Assembly: GCF_025960875.1 (NCBI RefSeq)
Contig: NZ_JAODLR010000001.1
Span: 248,001-312,000, forward strand
Reading direction: 5' to 3'
Source of the DNA: Crystallibacter permensis
Lineage (GTDB): Bacteria; Actinomycetota; Actinomycetes; Actinomycetales; Micrococcaceae
DNA: 64,000 nt
The notes below the pieces were generated by a model. That model ran no database searches, was not told the origin of the DNA, and saw nothing but the letters and a program-made list of their open reading frames with translations. The stretch's first letter is position 1; every line of letters begins with the position of its first letter. Made by a program: the position numbers and the translations under genes. Positions 18,695-27,127 of this stretch are shown piece after piece.

Positions 18695-20023
18695 ATGGGT
18701 ACGCTCGGTTCCACCAAACTCGGCCTCGGCTGGACGACGCACGGCGATGGCAAGCACATCGGCCCGGGGTCCGTAGTTTCTCCGCAGGAACGCTTGAGCT
18801 GGCCGCGGACCATCGGCATCGGTGCCCAGCATGTAGTGGCGATGTTCGGCGCGACGTTCCTGGTTCCGCTGCTGACCGGTTTTCCGCCGTCGACCACCCT
18901 GTTGTTCTCCGGGGTGGGCACCATCCTGTTCCTGCTCATCACGGCCGGCCGCGTTCCGAGCTACCTCGGCTCAAGCTTCGCCTTTATCGCGCCGATCTCC
19001 GCCGCCATGAACCAGCACGGGATGGGCGGGGCGCTGGGCGGCCTCGTCATGGCCGGCGCCGTGCTGTTCGTCATCGGCCTGATCGTGCACAAGGCCGGCA
19101 CGCACTGGATCCACGTGGTCATGCCGCCCGTGGTCACCGGTTCCATCGTGGCGCTCATTGGCCTCAACCTTGCGCCCACCGCGAAGCTGAACTTTGAGCA
19201 GGGCGTCATCACCGGGCTGGTCACCGTCGTCGCCATCCTGCTGACCACCGTCCTCTTCCGCGGCCTGTTGGGACGGCTGTCCATCCTGATCGGCGTCCTG
19301 GCGGGCTATGTCACGGCGATCTTCCGCGGCGAGGTGGACTTCTCCTCGATTAACGATGCCGCTTGGTTCGGCCTGCCGGACTTCCATGCACCCGAGTTCC
19401 ACCTTTCCGTCGTCGGCCTCTTCATCCCCGTCGTGCTGGTGCTGGTTGCCGAGAACATCGGCCACGTGAAGTCCGTAGCCGCGATGACCGGAGATGATCT
19501 GGACCCCTACACCGGACGTGCCCTGATGGCCGACGGTTTGGCCACTGTCCTGGCTGGTTCCGGCGGCGGGTCCGGAACCACCACCTATGCGGAAAACATC
19601 GGCGTCATGGCGGCCTCGAAGGTCTACTCCACTGCTGCCTATTGGGTGGCCGGAATCATCGCCGTGTTGCTGAGCCTGCTCCCCAAGTTCGGCGCGGCCA
19701 TCGCAACCGTGCCGCCGGGAGTGCTGGGCGGGGCCGGCGTCGTGCTCTACGGCATGATCGGCATTCTGGGTGTGCGCATCTGGGTGCAGAACCGCGTGAA
19801 CTTCGCCAACCCCATCAACCTCTCCGTCGCCGGGGTCTCGCTGGTGGTCGGCATCGCCAATTTCACGTGGAGCGTCGGCGCACTGACCTTCGAGGGCATC
19901 GCCCTGGGCACGGGCGCCGCGTTGCTGATCTTCCACGGCATGAGCGCGATCGCCCGGTGGCGCGGCACGGAACCGCTGGATTCGGCCGAAGATTCCGGGG
20001 TAAAACCGTCCAAGCTCGGCTGA
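18695..20023 (+). CDS. Uracil-xanthine permease family transporter
   Basis: A 442-residue NCS2/NAT-family nucleobase:cation symporter, most like uracil permeases (UraA/RutG). It has about 12-14 membrane segments. Family landmarks are QHVVAMFGATFLVPLLTG near the N-terminus, VPSYLGSSFAFIAP in the third segment, LVAENIGHVKSV near residue 250 and the central GSGGGSGTTTYAENIGVMA (substrate-site Glu in AENIG). The start at 18695 is chosen because GCAGGAG lies eight bases upstream; an earlier in-frame start lacks one. It is divergent from the RutE-like reductase. Substrate specificity among uracil, thymine and xanthine is not certain. Confidence 0.92.
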   Translation: MGTLGSTKLGLGWTTHGDGKHIGPGSVVSPQERLSWPRTIGIGAQHVVAMFGATFLVPLLTGFPPSTTLLFSGVGTILFLLITAGRVPSYLGSSFAFIAPISAAMNQHGMGGALGGLVMAGAVLFVIGLIVHKAGTHWIHVVMPPVVTGSIVALIGLNLAPTAKLNFEQGVITGLVTVVAILLTTVLFRGLLGRLSILIGVLAGYVTAIFRGEVDFSSINDAAWFGLPDFHAPEFHLSVVGLFIPVVLVLVAENIGHVKSVAAMTGDDLDPYTGRALMADGLATVLAGSGGGSGTTTYAENIGVMAASKVYSTAAYWVAGIIAVLLSLLPKFGAAIATVPPGVLGGAGVVLYGMIGILGVRIWVQNRVNFANPINLSVAGVSLVVGIANFTWSVGALTFEGIALGTGAALLIFHGMSAIARWRGTEPLDSAEDSGVKPSKLG

Positions 20024-20122
20024 CCGTACGGCCGGAGCCCTAGACCGATTCGGGCTTGGCGACTAGCGTTGCAGACAGCGCGCCTCAGGGTCCGGCCCTG
20101 GGGCCATCTTCAAGGAGGAAGC

Positions 20123-20332
20123 ATGGCCAATCACGTCTACAACGTCACCGAAATTGTCGGCACGTCCCCGGACAGTATGGAAAAGGCAGTCGCCAATGCC
20201 GTCGCCGAGGCGTCAAAAACGCTGCGCAATCTGGACTGGTTCGAAGTCAAGGAAACACGCGGCCATCTGAAGGACGGCGCCATTGCAGACTGGCAGGTCA
20301 CCATCAAATTGGGCTTCCGGCACGAAGGCTGA
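20123..20332 (+). CDS. Dodecin family flavin-binding protein
   Basis: A 69-residue dodecin. These form hollow dodecamers that store riboflavin or FMN. The sequence MANHVYNVTEIVGTSPDS, the NAVAEASKTLRNLDWFEV helix-strand and the DWQVTIKLGF end are standard for the family; the conserved flavin-stacking Trp is in LDWFEV. A strong AAGGAGGA precedes the ATG. It lies about 100 bases downstream of the uracil permease on the same strand and may be read through from it. Confidence 0.93.
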   Translation: MANHVYNVTEIVGTSPDSMEKAVANAVAEASKTLRNLDWFEVKETRGHLKDGAIADWQVTIKLGFRHEG

Positions 20333-20370
20333 GACCACGTCCGCCGCCAGCCCAGGGCTTTCCTTAGGCC

Positions 20371-21024
20371 TTAGCCCGGGGCCGGCGGCAGGGTCCGGCT
20401 GAACCAGTCGGCGGCCTGGCGGGCAACTTCCTCCAGCGTCCCGGGTTCGGAGAAGAGGTGCGTCGCTCCCGGGATGATGGACAGCTTATGCTCCGCCGGC
20501 AGCCGCGCGGCTGCCTGTTCATTGAAGGCGATGACCTGCCGGTCGAGCGATCCGACCAGCAGCAGCGTCGGGGCGCGCACTCCCGGCAGCGCTTCAGGGG
20601 CCAGATCCGGCCGTCCGCCCCGGGACACCACCGAAAGCACGACGCCGGGGCGCGCCGCCGCCGTGCCAAGCGCCGCTGCAGCGCCTGTGCTGGCGCCGAA
20701 CAATCCCACGGACAGGCCTGCCAGTTGGGGACGGGCTACTACCTCGTCCACGACCGCGGTCAGCCGGTCCGTCAGGAACCCGATGTCGAAGCGCAGGGAC
20801 GCGTCGACGGCATCACGCCGCTCCTCCTGTGAGGTCAGCAGGTCGAAGAGGAGCGTGCCCAGTCCCGCCTGCTGCAGTTCCCTGGCCACCAGGACATTGC
20901 GCGGGCTGCGGCGGCTGCTACCGCTGCCGTGGGCGAAAACCACCATCCCCCTGGCACCGGCGGGCAGGTGCAGATCCGCATCCAGCCCCGGTCCCCCGGG
21001 CAGCACGGTGATCTCTTGGTCCAT
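20371..21024 (-). CDS. Alpha/beta hydrolase (dienelactone-hydrolase-like)
   Basis: A 217-residue alpha/beta hydrolase. Motifs are the oxyanion-side VVFAHGSGSSRRSPRN, the nucleophile elbow FGASTGAAAA (Ser in GAST), an acid in LLVGSLDRQV and the catalytic His in IPGATHLFSEPGT. In many actinobacteria this group is fused to or beside phosphoribosyltransferase-like proteins; here it stands alone. The ATG at 21024 is used in preference to a TTG ten codons upstream. Substrate unknown. Two 30-base tandem repeats lie immediately upstream. Confidence 0.8.
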   Translation of the reverse strand: MDQEITVLPGGPGLDADLHLPAGARGMVVFAHGSGSSRRSPRNVLVARELQQAGLGTLLFDLLTSQEERRDAVDASLRFDIGFLTDRLTAVVDEVVARPQLAGLSVGLFGASTGAAAALGTAAARPGVVLSVVSRGGRPDLAPEALPGVRAPTLLLVGSLDRQVIAFNEQAAARLPAEHKLSIIPGATHLFSEPGTLEEVARQAADWFSRTLPPAPG

Positions 21025-21041
21025 GTCTCCAGCATGCCAAA

Positions 21042-21101
21042 GCGGCGGACACAACGCACTGGCCGGCCCGTGCGGCGGACACGACGCACTGGCCGGCCCG
21101 C
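21042..21101. repeat. 30-bp tandem duplication
   Basis: Copies at 21042-21071 and 21072-21101 differ at only two positions (an A/G near the middle and the last base). They occupy the leader between the hydrolase start and the divergent small acidic gene. Two copies only, so a simple duplication is the likeliest origin. Confidence 0.75.
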
Positions 21102-21177
21102 AAATTTTTGGCCCTCAGCACCGGCGGGGAACGCGAAAGCCATTGTGCCCTTCCGGCGGCGGTGGTTGGCTGGAATC

Positions 21178-21429
21178 ATGACCCAGATACCAGAAGAGAA
21201 CCTCCCCGAGGACGAGCACCTTCGTCAGGACATCAACGCCGCGGAGCCCGAACGGGAATCCGCTGCCGAGTTCGACGGCGACACCTTCACCTCCGGACTG
21301 ACCAACGCCGGCCAGCGGGTTCCGGGGCTGAGTCCGGACGGCGAGTACGAGGCACGGCAGGACCCGGAGCGTGAGGACGATCCGGGCCAGGACGGTTTCC
21401 TCCCGCCGGAACCCGTCCCCGAGGACTAA
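21178..21429 (+). CDS. Small acidic hypothetical protein
   Basis: An 83-residue hydrophilic acidic protein (MTQIPEENLPEDEHLRQDIN), rich in Glu, Asp, Pro and Gly, with no hydrophobic core; probably disordered. No Shine-Dalgarno sequence is obvious. Codon third positions are GC-rich, as in neighbouring genes, which supports real coding. It is convergent with glycerate kinase (11 bases between stops). No family recognised. Confidence 0.6.
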   Translation: MTQIPEENLPEDEHLRQDINAAEPERESAAEFDGDTFTSGLTNAGQRVPGLSPDGEYEARQDPEREDDPGQDGFLPPEPVPED

Positions 21430-21440
21430 CGGCCTGCCGT

Positions 21441-22562
21441 TTACGCTCCCTCGAGGGCCTGCTGTGTTCCCCAGGTAACGTATTTGGCCGCCTGGGCGAA
21501 CGCTTCTTCCGGCGTGCGGGCAAGGTCCAGCAGGCTGACCGCTGCCTCCACACCGTGCGCGGCCAGCTGCTCCGGCGTCAAGGTGATCTTCCCGGCAACA
21601 ACGACGGCGGGAATTCCCCTCTCGTGCGCACGGTCGGCGATACCCATGGGCGCCTTGCCGTATTCCGACTGCTCGTCCATGGACCCCTCGCCGGTGATCA
21701 CCAGGTCCGCGCCGTCCAGGGCAGCATCGAGGCCGGTCAGTTCGGCCACTAGATCGAAGCCGCGCTCCAGCCGTGCCGTGGTCAGGCCGAGGAAGCCTGC
21801 CGGAAAGCCGCCCGCGGCACCGGCTCCAGGGACGTTGATCTCGGCCCCGGTCTCGGTCCGCAGCAGTTCCGCCCACCGTTGCAGTCCTTCATCCAGGAGC
21901 TGCCGGCCGGTGGCGTCCGCACCCTTCTGCTGGCCGAAGACATGCGCGGCGCCTTCGGGACCATGCAACGGGTTGTCCACGTCCGCGGCAATCCGGACCG
22001 CAACCGAGGCCAGCCGCGCGTCCAGGCCGGAGGCATCGATCCGGTGTGCCGTGGCCAGGCCGGCGCCGCCGAGCGGAACCTGCGCCCCGCCGTCGTCGTA
22101 AATCTTCAGACCCAGCGCGCACAAGGCACCTGAGCCGCCGTCGGTCATTGCGGAACCGCCGATCCCGAGCACAATTTCCTCCGCGCCCGCGTCGAGGGCC
22201 GCGGCGATCAGCTGCCCGCTGCCGTAGGAGTGCGCAGCCAGCGCGGTCTGGACGGAGGGCTCGGTGAGCAGCAGCCCGGAGGCCCGGGCGGTCTCGATCA
22301 CCGCGGTTTTGATGCCGCCGCGGTCCAGCATGGCCCAGGAGGCGGTGACCTCGCGGTCCAGCGGCCCGCGGACCCGGCCGGTGTGCTCCTGGGCGCCGGC
22401 AGCCAGTGCGGCTTCCAGCGTTCCCTCGCCGCCGTCCGCCACCGGCAGGGTCCGCACCTCGGCGTCCGGGTAGACACGCAGCACGCCCTCCGCCATGGCC
22501 TGGGCTGCCTCCGCAGCGGACAGCGTGCCCTTGAACTTGTCCGGTGCCACCAAAACCTTCAT
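21441..22562 (-). CDS. glxK: Glycerate kinase
   Basis: A 373-residue GlxK/GarK-type glycerate kinase that phosphorylates D-glycerate to feed lower glycolysis. The family start MKVLVAPDKFKGTLSA and PVADGGEGTLEA are exact hallmarks. GIGGSAMTDGGSGAL and TGEGSMDEQS are the later nucleotide and substrate motifs. It is the last gene of a six-gene minus-strand run; its ATG overlaps the stop of the GDPD gene by four bases (ATGA). Identification is firm. Confidence 0.94.
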   Translation of the reverse strand: MKVLVAPDKFKGTLSAAEAAQAMAEGVLRVYPDAEVRTLPVADGGEGTLEAALAAGAQEHTGRVRGPLDREVTASWAMLDRGGIKTAVIETARASGLLLTEPSVQTALAAHSYGSGQLIAAALDAGAEEIVLGIGGSAMTDGGSGALCALGLKIYDDGGAQVPLGGAGLATAHRIDASGLDARLASVAVRIAADVDNPLHGPEGAAHVFGQQKGADATGRQLLDEGLQRWAELLRTETGAEINVPGAGAAGGFPAGFLGLTTARLERGFDLVAELTGLDAALDGADLVITGEGSMDEQSEYGKAPMGIADRAHERGIPAVVVAGKITLTPEQLAAHGVEAAVSLLDLARTPEEAFAQAAKYVTWGTQQALEGA

Positions 22563-23371
22563 GCCTGCTCCCTCTGCGGCCAGAAACCGCGTTCGTCCAT
22601 CACCTGTGCCAGTACCTCGGCCCGGTCCGTCATGATTCCGTCCACGCCCAGATCCAGCAGCCGGTTCATCTCATCACGCTCATTGATGGTCCACACATGC
22701 ACGTGCAACCCGGCCGCATGGCAGCGCCGTACGAAGGCCGGGGTGACCACGCGGAACCGCCCGTAGGCCACCGGCACCTGCACCGCGTGCATGCGCGCCG
22801 CGCGGCCCACCGCCCTGGTCAGCCCCACGCGGCCCAAACCCACCAGTGCGCTCAGCGCTACGACGCCGCCGGAACTGGCCGCGGGCAAGGTCAGGCCGCG
22901 GAAGACCCCGAGCCGCCGCCGGTCCGAGAAGGACGTGACGAGGATGCGGTCGTGGGCCTTGAACTGCTCGATCAGCCGGGCCAGCAGCGGGCCGCCGGCC
23001 CGCTCCTTCACGTCCACGTTGATCTTCAGGTCCGGCCACTCGCGCAGGAGTTCCTCCATGGTGGGGATCGGCTCGACGCCGCCGATCCGGACCTGCCGCA
23101 GCTGGGCCAGGGTGTGCTCCGCGATCGGCCCCGAGCCGTCCGTGACCCGGTCCAGGGTTTCGTCGTGGAAAACCATCAGTTCGCCGTCGGCGGTGGTACG
23201 CACGTCGGTTTCCACATACCCGTAGCCCAGTTCGACGGCGGCGCGGAAGGCAGCCATCGAATTCTCATGTCCGGCGGGCGAGAAGCCGCGGTGTGCGAAG
23301 GCTACCGGCCAGGGTTCGGCGCCGGCTGCAGCCCCGAACGGGTTATGCAGATACGGGGAATCCCTACTCAC
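22559..23371 (-). CDS. Glycerophosphodiester phosphodiesterase
   Basis: A 270-residue GDPD that hydrolyses glycerophosphodiesters to glycerol 3-phosphate and an alcohol. Catalytic motifs are AFAHRGFSPAGHENS, with the catalytic His-Arg, YVETDVRTTADGELMVFHD (metal-binding Glu and Asp, second His) and VKINVDVKE-like strand KINVDVKERA. There is no signal peptide, so it is cytoplasmic. The start is placed at a GTG (23371) preceded by GGAG seven bases earlier; the long upstream extension in this frame runs through the HAD gene and is rejected. It begins 14 bases after the HAD gene ends. Confidence 0.9.
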   Translation of the reverse strand: MSRDSPYLHNPFGAAAGAEPWPVAFAHRGFSPAGHENSMAAFRAAVELGYGYVETDVRTTADGELMVFHDETLDRVTDGSGPIAEHTLAQLRQVRIGGVEPIPTMEELLREWPDLKINVDVKERAGGPLLARLIEQFKAHDRILVTSFSDRRRLGVFRGLTLPAASSGGVVALSALVGLGRVGLTRAVGRAARMHAVQVPVAYGRFRVVTPAFVRRCHAAGLHVHVWTINERDEMNRLLDLGVDGIMTDRAEVLAQVMDERGFWPQREQA

Positions 23372-23384
23372 CTTCCGGCTCCGC

Positions 23385-24188
23385 CTACAGCTCGGCGAGA
23401 CGGGCTTCGAGAATCTGGGCCACGCCATCGTCGGCGAAAGCCGGTGCCTGGTAGCGCGCGGCTCCGATCGCCTCGGGGTGGCCCGATGCCATGGCGTACC
23501 CGTGGCCGGCCCACTCGAGCATCTCGATGTCATTGGGCATGTCGCCGAAGGCAATCACGTCCTGCGGGTCGATGTTCAGCGAAGAGGCGTAGCCCGCCAG
23601 GGTCACGGCCTTGTTGATGCCCGGCTGCGCCATCTCCAGCAGAGCTACGGTAGGCGCCGAATGGGTGACTGCTACGAGGTGGGACACCGCGTCCTGCACC
23701 TCGGCCAGGAAAGCATCCGGATCCAGGTCCCGGCCGCGGGCCAGGAACTTCACCACCGCGTCCCCTTCCGTCAGGGACTGTTCCAGCAGCATCGGCTCGA
23801 TCCCGTCCAGCAGCTCCACCGACCCCTGCTCCACGAAGCCCGGTTCCAGCTGGAAGCCGAAGGTGGTTTCGGCGGCGAAGGTAGCGCGCGGATGCAGCCG
23901 CAGAATGATCTGGCGGGCCTGGAAGATATTGGTGTGCGGCAGCGTCTTGGCCGAGATGACCTCGCTGCGGACCAGGTCGTAGACCACCGCGCCGTTGGAA
24001 CAAATCACGGTGCCTTCGTGGCCGATCTGCTCGCGCAGCGGATCCAGCCAGCGCGGCGGACGGCCGGTGACAAAGACAATTTCGACGCCGGCAGAAGCCG
24101 CGTCCTTGAACGCCCGGACTGTGCGGGCGCTGATTTTCCCGTCCCGGCCAATGATGGTCCCGTCCAGATCACTGGCAATCAAGCGCAT
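23385..24188 (-). CDS. HAD-superfamily phosphatase, Cof type
   Basis: A 267-residue HAD hydrolase with a type IIB (Cof) cap. The nucleophile loop is IASDLDGTI (Asp7, Asp9), motif II is VFVTGRPP, and motif IV is VIAFGDMPNDIEML. Such enzymes dephosphorylate sugar phosphates or similar metabolites. The start MRLIASDLDG at 24188 is used because it places the motif at the usual position. It sits between PfkB kinase and GDPD in a compact operon, which hints at a sugar-phosphate substrate. Confidence 0.9.
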   Translation of the reverse strand: MRLIASDLDGTIIGRDGKISARTVRAFKDAASAGVEIVFVTGRPPRWLDPLREQIGHEGTVICSNGAVVYDLVRSEVISAKTLPHTNIFQARQIILRLHPRATFAAETTFGFQLEPGFVEQGSVELLDGIEPMLLEQSLTEGDAVVKFLARGRDLDPDAFLAEVQDAVSHLVAVTHSAPTVALLEMAQPGINKAVTLAGYASSLNIDPQDVIAFGDMPNDIEMLEWAGHGYAMASGHPEAIGAARYQAPAFADDGVAQILEARLAEL

Positions 24189-24217
24189 ACAGCCCAGTCT
24201 ATGCGTCACCCGCTGTT

Positions 24218-25135
24218 TCAGCGGGCAAGTTCGTTCCGGGTGGGAGGATTGGCACCCGCGCGGGAAACGGTGACGGCGGCGGCGCTGGCCGCGAAGTCCA
24301 GGATTTCCCGCAGGACATCGGCGGACAGGTGCTGTAAATGCTCGCGGCTCCGGGAACCTGCCAGCCCGCGCTCCACGAGTGCCGCCAGCAGCGCGGCCAT
24401 GAAGGAGTCCCCCGCGCCGACCGAATCCACCACTTCGACCTCAGGCACCGGGGCTTCGGCCGCGCCGTCGCGCACCACGCCCCACGGACCCCGGGCTCCC
24501 TTGGTCACCACGACAATGCCCGGTCCGCGGGACAGCCATTCACGCGCCGATTCCTCCACCGGACGGTCCGGGTAGAGCCACCGGAGGTCTTCCTCGGAGG
24601 CCTTGACCAGATCGGCCAGCGCCACGAACTTCTCGGCCTGCCGGCGGGCGAAGTCCCGGTCCGTGATCAAGGTAGGCCGGCAGTTCGGGTCATAGCTGAT
24701 CAGGGCCCGCGGATGCGCCCGCTGGACCGTGGCCAGCACGGTGTGCGCCCCCGGCTCGAGCATGGCGGCAATCGAGCCGGTGTGCAGCCAGAGCGTTTCC
24801 TCGAGCAGCCTCGGCAGGGCCGTCTCCAGCGGCGGCAGTTCCCACAGCAGGTCGAAGGTGTAGTGCGCGGCGCCGGTCCGGTCCAGGGTCGCCCTGGCAA
24901 CGCTGGTCGGCTCGCCGTCGGCAGCCAGCGGCGTGAGCACCGAGTTGGCACGCAGGTGATGGAGGATCCGGGCGCCATGGTCATCACGGCCGTACCGCCC
25001 GACGAACTGCACCGGCTGGCCCAGCCGAGCCAGCCCCACCGCGACATTCATCGGGCTGCCACCCACATGGACACGCTCGGCAGAGGTATCGCTCGAGACG
25101 ACGTCGACCAGGGCTTCACCGATAACTGTCAGCAC
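24218..25135 (-). CDS. PfkB-family carbohydrate kinase (fructokinase-like)
   Basis: A ribokinase/PfkB-family sugar kinase of about 305 residues. Motif 1 is VHVGGSPMNVAVGLARLG in the N-terminal third; motif 2, with the catalytic Asp, is DSVGAGDSFMAALL in the C-terminal third. Overall similarity is to fructokinases. The start is uncertain: GTG at 25135 gives the normal N-terminus (LTVIGEALVD), and another GTG lies at 25156; neither has a clear ribosome site. It belongs to the LacI-led gene run and is probably controlled by that regulator. Confidence 0.88.
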   Translation of the reverse strand: MLTVIGEALVDVVSSDTSAERVHVGGSPMNVAVGLARLGQPVQFVGRYGRDDHGARILHHLRANSVLTPLAADGEPTSVARATLDRTGAAHYTFDLLWELPPLETALPRLLEETLWLHTGSIAAMLEPGAHTVLATVQRAHPRALISYDPNCRPTLITDRDFARRQAEKFVALADLVKASEEDLRWLYPDRPVEESAREWLSRGPGIVVVTKGARGPWGVVRDGAAEAPVPEVEVVDSVGAGDSFMAALLAALVERGLAGSRSREHLQHLSADVLREILDFAASAAAVTVSRAGANPPTRNELAR

Positions 25136-25185
25136 AGTGTCAACGTAGCAGAGCACGCGGGTCGGCGGCAGGGGTATGCCTGGCG

Positions 25186-25947
25186 TCAGCCCAATGTCTG
25201 AAGCACGGTGCGGATCTTCTCGAAGGCCGCCGATCCGGGGTCGATGATGTCGAAGTGGTCCCCGGGCACCCTGACGAGTTCCGCGCGGCCGCCTGCTGCT
25301 TGGGCCGCGGCCACATAGTTTTCGGACAGCTCCACCGGCACTGCGTCGTCGGTCTCCGAGTGGAACGCGTAGACCGGGACGGCCAGCGGGACCTGCTGGA
25401 GAGGGTCGGCCCAGCGGAACCGCTGCGGCTCACCGTCCGGGCCGCAGCCCAGGAAGTTTTCCACCGCCTGATCGCTCAGGCCCAGTTCCCAGGCTCGCCG
25501 CAGGTCCAGCACACCGGCCTGGCTCAGCACCGCGGAGATTCCAACCGCCGGATCCGCTCCGGGCACCCCGGCGGGCAGCGACGCACGGCCGCCGGCCCAC
25601 GCAACCAGGTGTCCGCCGGCCGAGTGACCCAGCGCCACCACGTTCTCCACCGGGAACGCCAGCCGGCCGCCCAGCTCGGCGAGCAGATCGATGCCGGCCC
25701 CCACGTCGTCGAACGTTCCGGGCCAGCCGCCGCCGTTGCCGGCGCGGCGGTATTCCAGGTTCCAGCACACGTAGCCGCGCGAGGCCAGGTCGCGGGCCGC
25801 CGACTCGCCCAGGTCCAGACCATAGCGGGAGCGCCAATAGCCCCCATGGATAATAACCACGACGGCGTCATGTGTGCGTCGCGCGGGCAGGTACAGCTGG
25901 CCGTACTGGCTGGGATCCGGTCCGTAGCTATAGCTGGTGCAGTCCAT
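25186..25947 (-). CDS. Alpha/beta hydrolase (esterase / kynurenine-formamidase-like)
   Basis: A 253-residue alpha/beta hydrolase. The HGGYWRSRYG oxyanion motif, ALGHSAGGHLVAW nucleophile elbow, acid in FHSETDDAVPV and His in VPGDHFDII form a complete triad. HGGYW with GHSAGGH is shared by kynurenine formamidases and the hormone-sensitive-lipase-like esterases. No tryptophan catabolism genes are near. It starts ten bases after the LacI gene ends, so it is co-transcribed with the regulator. Confidence 0.83.
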   Translation of the reverse strand: MDCTSYSYGPDPSQYGQLYLPARRTHDAVVVIIHGGYWRSRYGLDLGESAARDLASRGYVCWNLEYRRAGNGGGWPGTFDDVGAGIDLLAELGGRLAFPVENVVALGHSAGGHLVAWAGGRASLPAGVPGADPAVGISAVLSQAGVLDLRRAWELGLSDQAVENFLGCGPDGEPQRFRWADPLQQVPLAVPVYAFHSETDDAVPVELSENYVAAAQAAGGRAELVRVPGDHFDIIDPGSAAFEKIRTVLQTLG

Positions 25948-25957
25948 AGGCAGGACT

Positions 25958-27025
25958 CTAAGTGGCGGCCGTGGTGCTCACAACTCCGTTGTCTCCGTTG
26001 CCCGACTCGGCGTCCTGGCGCTGCGTGGTCCCGCGGAAGCGCATCTTCCACGGCACCGGAACCTTTCGTCCTTGTTCGCCGGCTTCGCCCTTCAGCCGGG
26101 CCAGCAGTAGATCCACCGCCAGGTGCTCGGAGGGATCCGGGCCCACCGTGCTCAGCGCGGGATCCGAGTTCTTCCCCAGCTGCGAATTCTCCACCCCGAT
26201 GACCTCCAGCTGGTCCGGGATTTCCAGCCCCTTCCACGTGGCCGCTCCCGAGACGCACAGTGCCTCAAGATCAGCCGTGGTGAAGAATGCGGTGGGAGGA
26301 TCCGGCAGCGAGAGCAGTTCCAGCGCGCCTTGGAAGGCCGTGCGCCAGGAACCGCCCGAGGCGCGGACCAGCGAGTCGTCGAGCTGCACGCCGATCTGCT
26401 CCAGGGCGGTACGGAACAGTTCCAGCCTGGTGCCGCGCGGACCCGGGGCGGAGGTTCCGCGGTGGATCACGCCGATCCGTTTATGCCGGCCGCCCAGGTA
26501 CTCGGCCGCCTCCGCGATCCCGCCGGCGGCGTCCACCGAAAGCACATCGAAGCCCTGCGGCTCGAGGAACTGGGACACCACCACCTGGGCCACCCCGCGT
26601 TTGGCGAGGTCCAGGATGGTCCGGGTTTCATCCTCGGTTTCGTTGCTGAAACCGAGGATGACGCCGTCGGCTCCGCCGGAGAGCATGAAGTTCCGCCAGG
26701 CCTCCTGCCCCAGCAGGATCACCACCCGGTAGCCGTGGGCCGGCAGGATCCGGTTGGCGGTCTCCGCCAGCGCGCGGTCCCACGGCGACTCCATGTTCTC
26801 GATGACCACGGCAATTGTGTCCGTGCGTCCGCGGCGCATACCGCGTGCCGCGCTGTTGGCCACATAGCCCAGTTCCTTGGCCGCCTCGAGGACACGCGCT
26901 TTGGTGGGTTCGCTGATCCGTGTTGACCCGCCGCTGCGGCCGGACAGCACATATGACACTGTCGCCAGTGATACGCCGGCCTTTTCCGCGACATCGCGGA
27001 TGGTCGGCTTAAATAGACTCCCCAT
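25958..27025 (-). CDS. LacI-family transcriptional regulator
   Basis: A 355-residue LacI/GalR repressor. The helix-turn-helix and hinge occupy residues 8-60 (IRDVAEKAGVSLATVSYVL, then RISEPTKARVLEAAKELGY), followed by a periplasmic-binding-protein-like effector domain. The start MGSLFKPT at 27025 follows GGAGAAGG; upstream in-frame codons are rejected. It is the first gene of the run LacI, hydrolase, PfkB, HAD, GDPD, GlxK, so autoregulation is likely. I found no convincing symmetrical operator in the 100 bases upstream, though GGCTA/TAGCC inverted arms occur there. Confidence 0.91.
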   Translation of the reverse strand: MGSLFKPTIRDVAEKAGVSLATVSYVLSGRSGGSTRISEPTKARVLEAAKELGYVANSAARGMRRGRTDTIAVVIENMESPWDRALAETANRILPAHGYRVVILLGQEAWRNFMLSGGADGVILGFSNETEDETRTILDLAKRGVAQVVVSQFLEPQGFDVLSVDAAGGIAEAAEYLGGRHKRIGVIHRGTSAPGPRGTRLELFRTALEQIGVQLDDSLVRASGGSWRTAFQGALELLSLPDPPTAFFTTADLEALCVSGAATWKGLEIPDQLEVIGVENSQLGKNSDPALSTVGPDPSEHLAVDLLLARLKGEAGEQGRKVPVPWKMRFRGTTQRQDAESGNGDNGVVSTTAAT

Positions 27026-27127
27026 GGTCCGTCTGCCTTCTCCCCCAACAGAATTTAATCCCCTGGCTAACAGCGTAGCCATTCATGGTTCATTTGACAG
27101 GGGTAAGGCTACGGAAACCTTTAACAT

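Noticed and set aside
18971-19936. 321-codon open frame antisense to the uracil permease
   Set aside because: Shadow frame with no recognisable domain; the permease is well supported.
27026-27127. LacI operator upstream of the LacI gene
   Set aside because: GGCTA/TAGCC arms and a GGTTTCC half-site are present, but no symmetrical LacI-type operator of 14 bases or more could be drawn.
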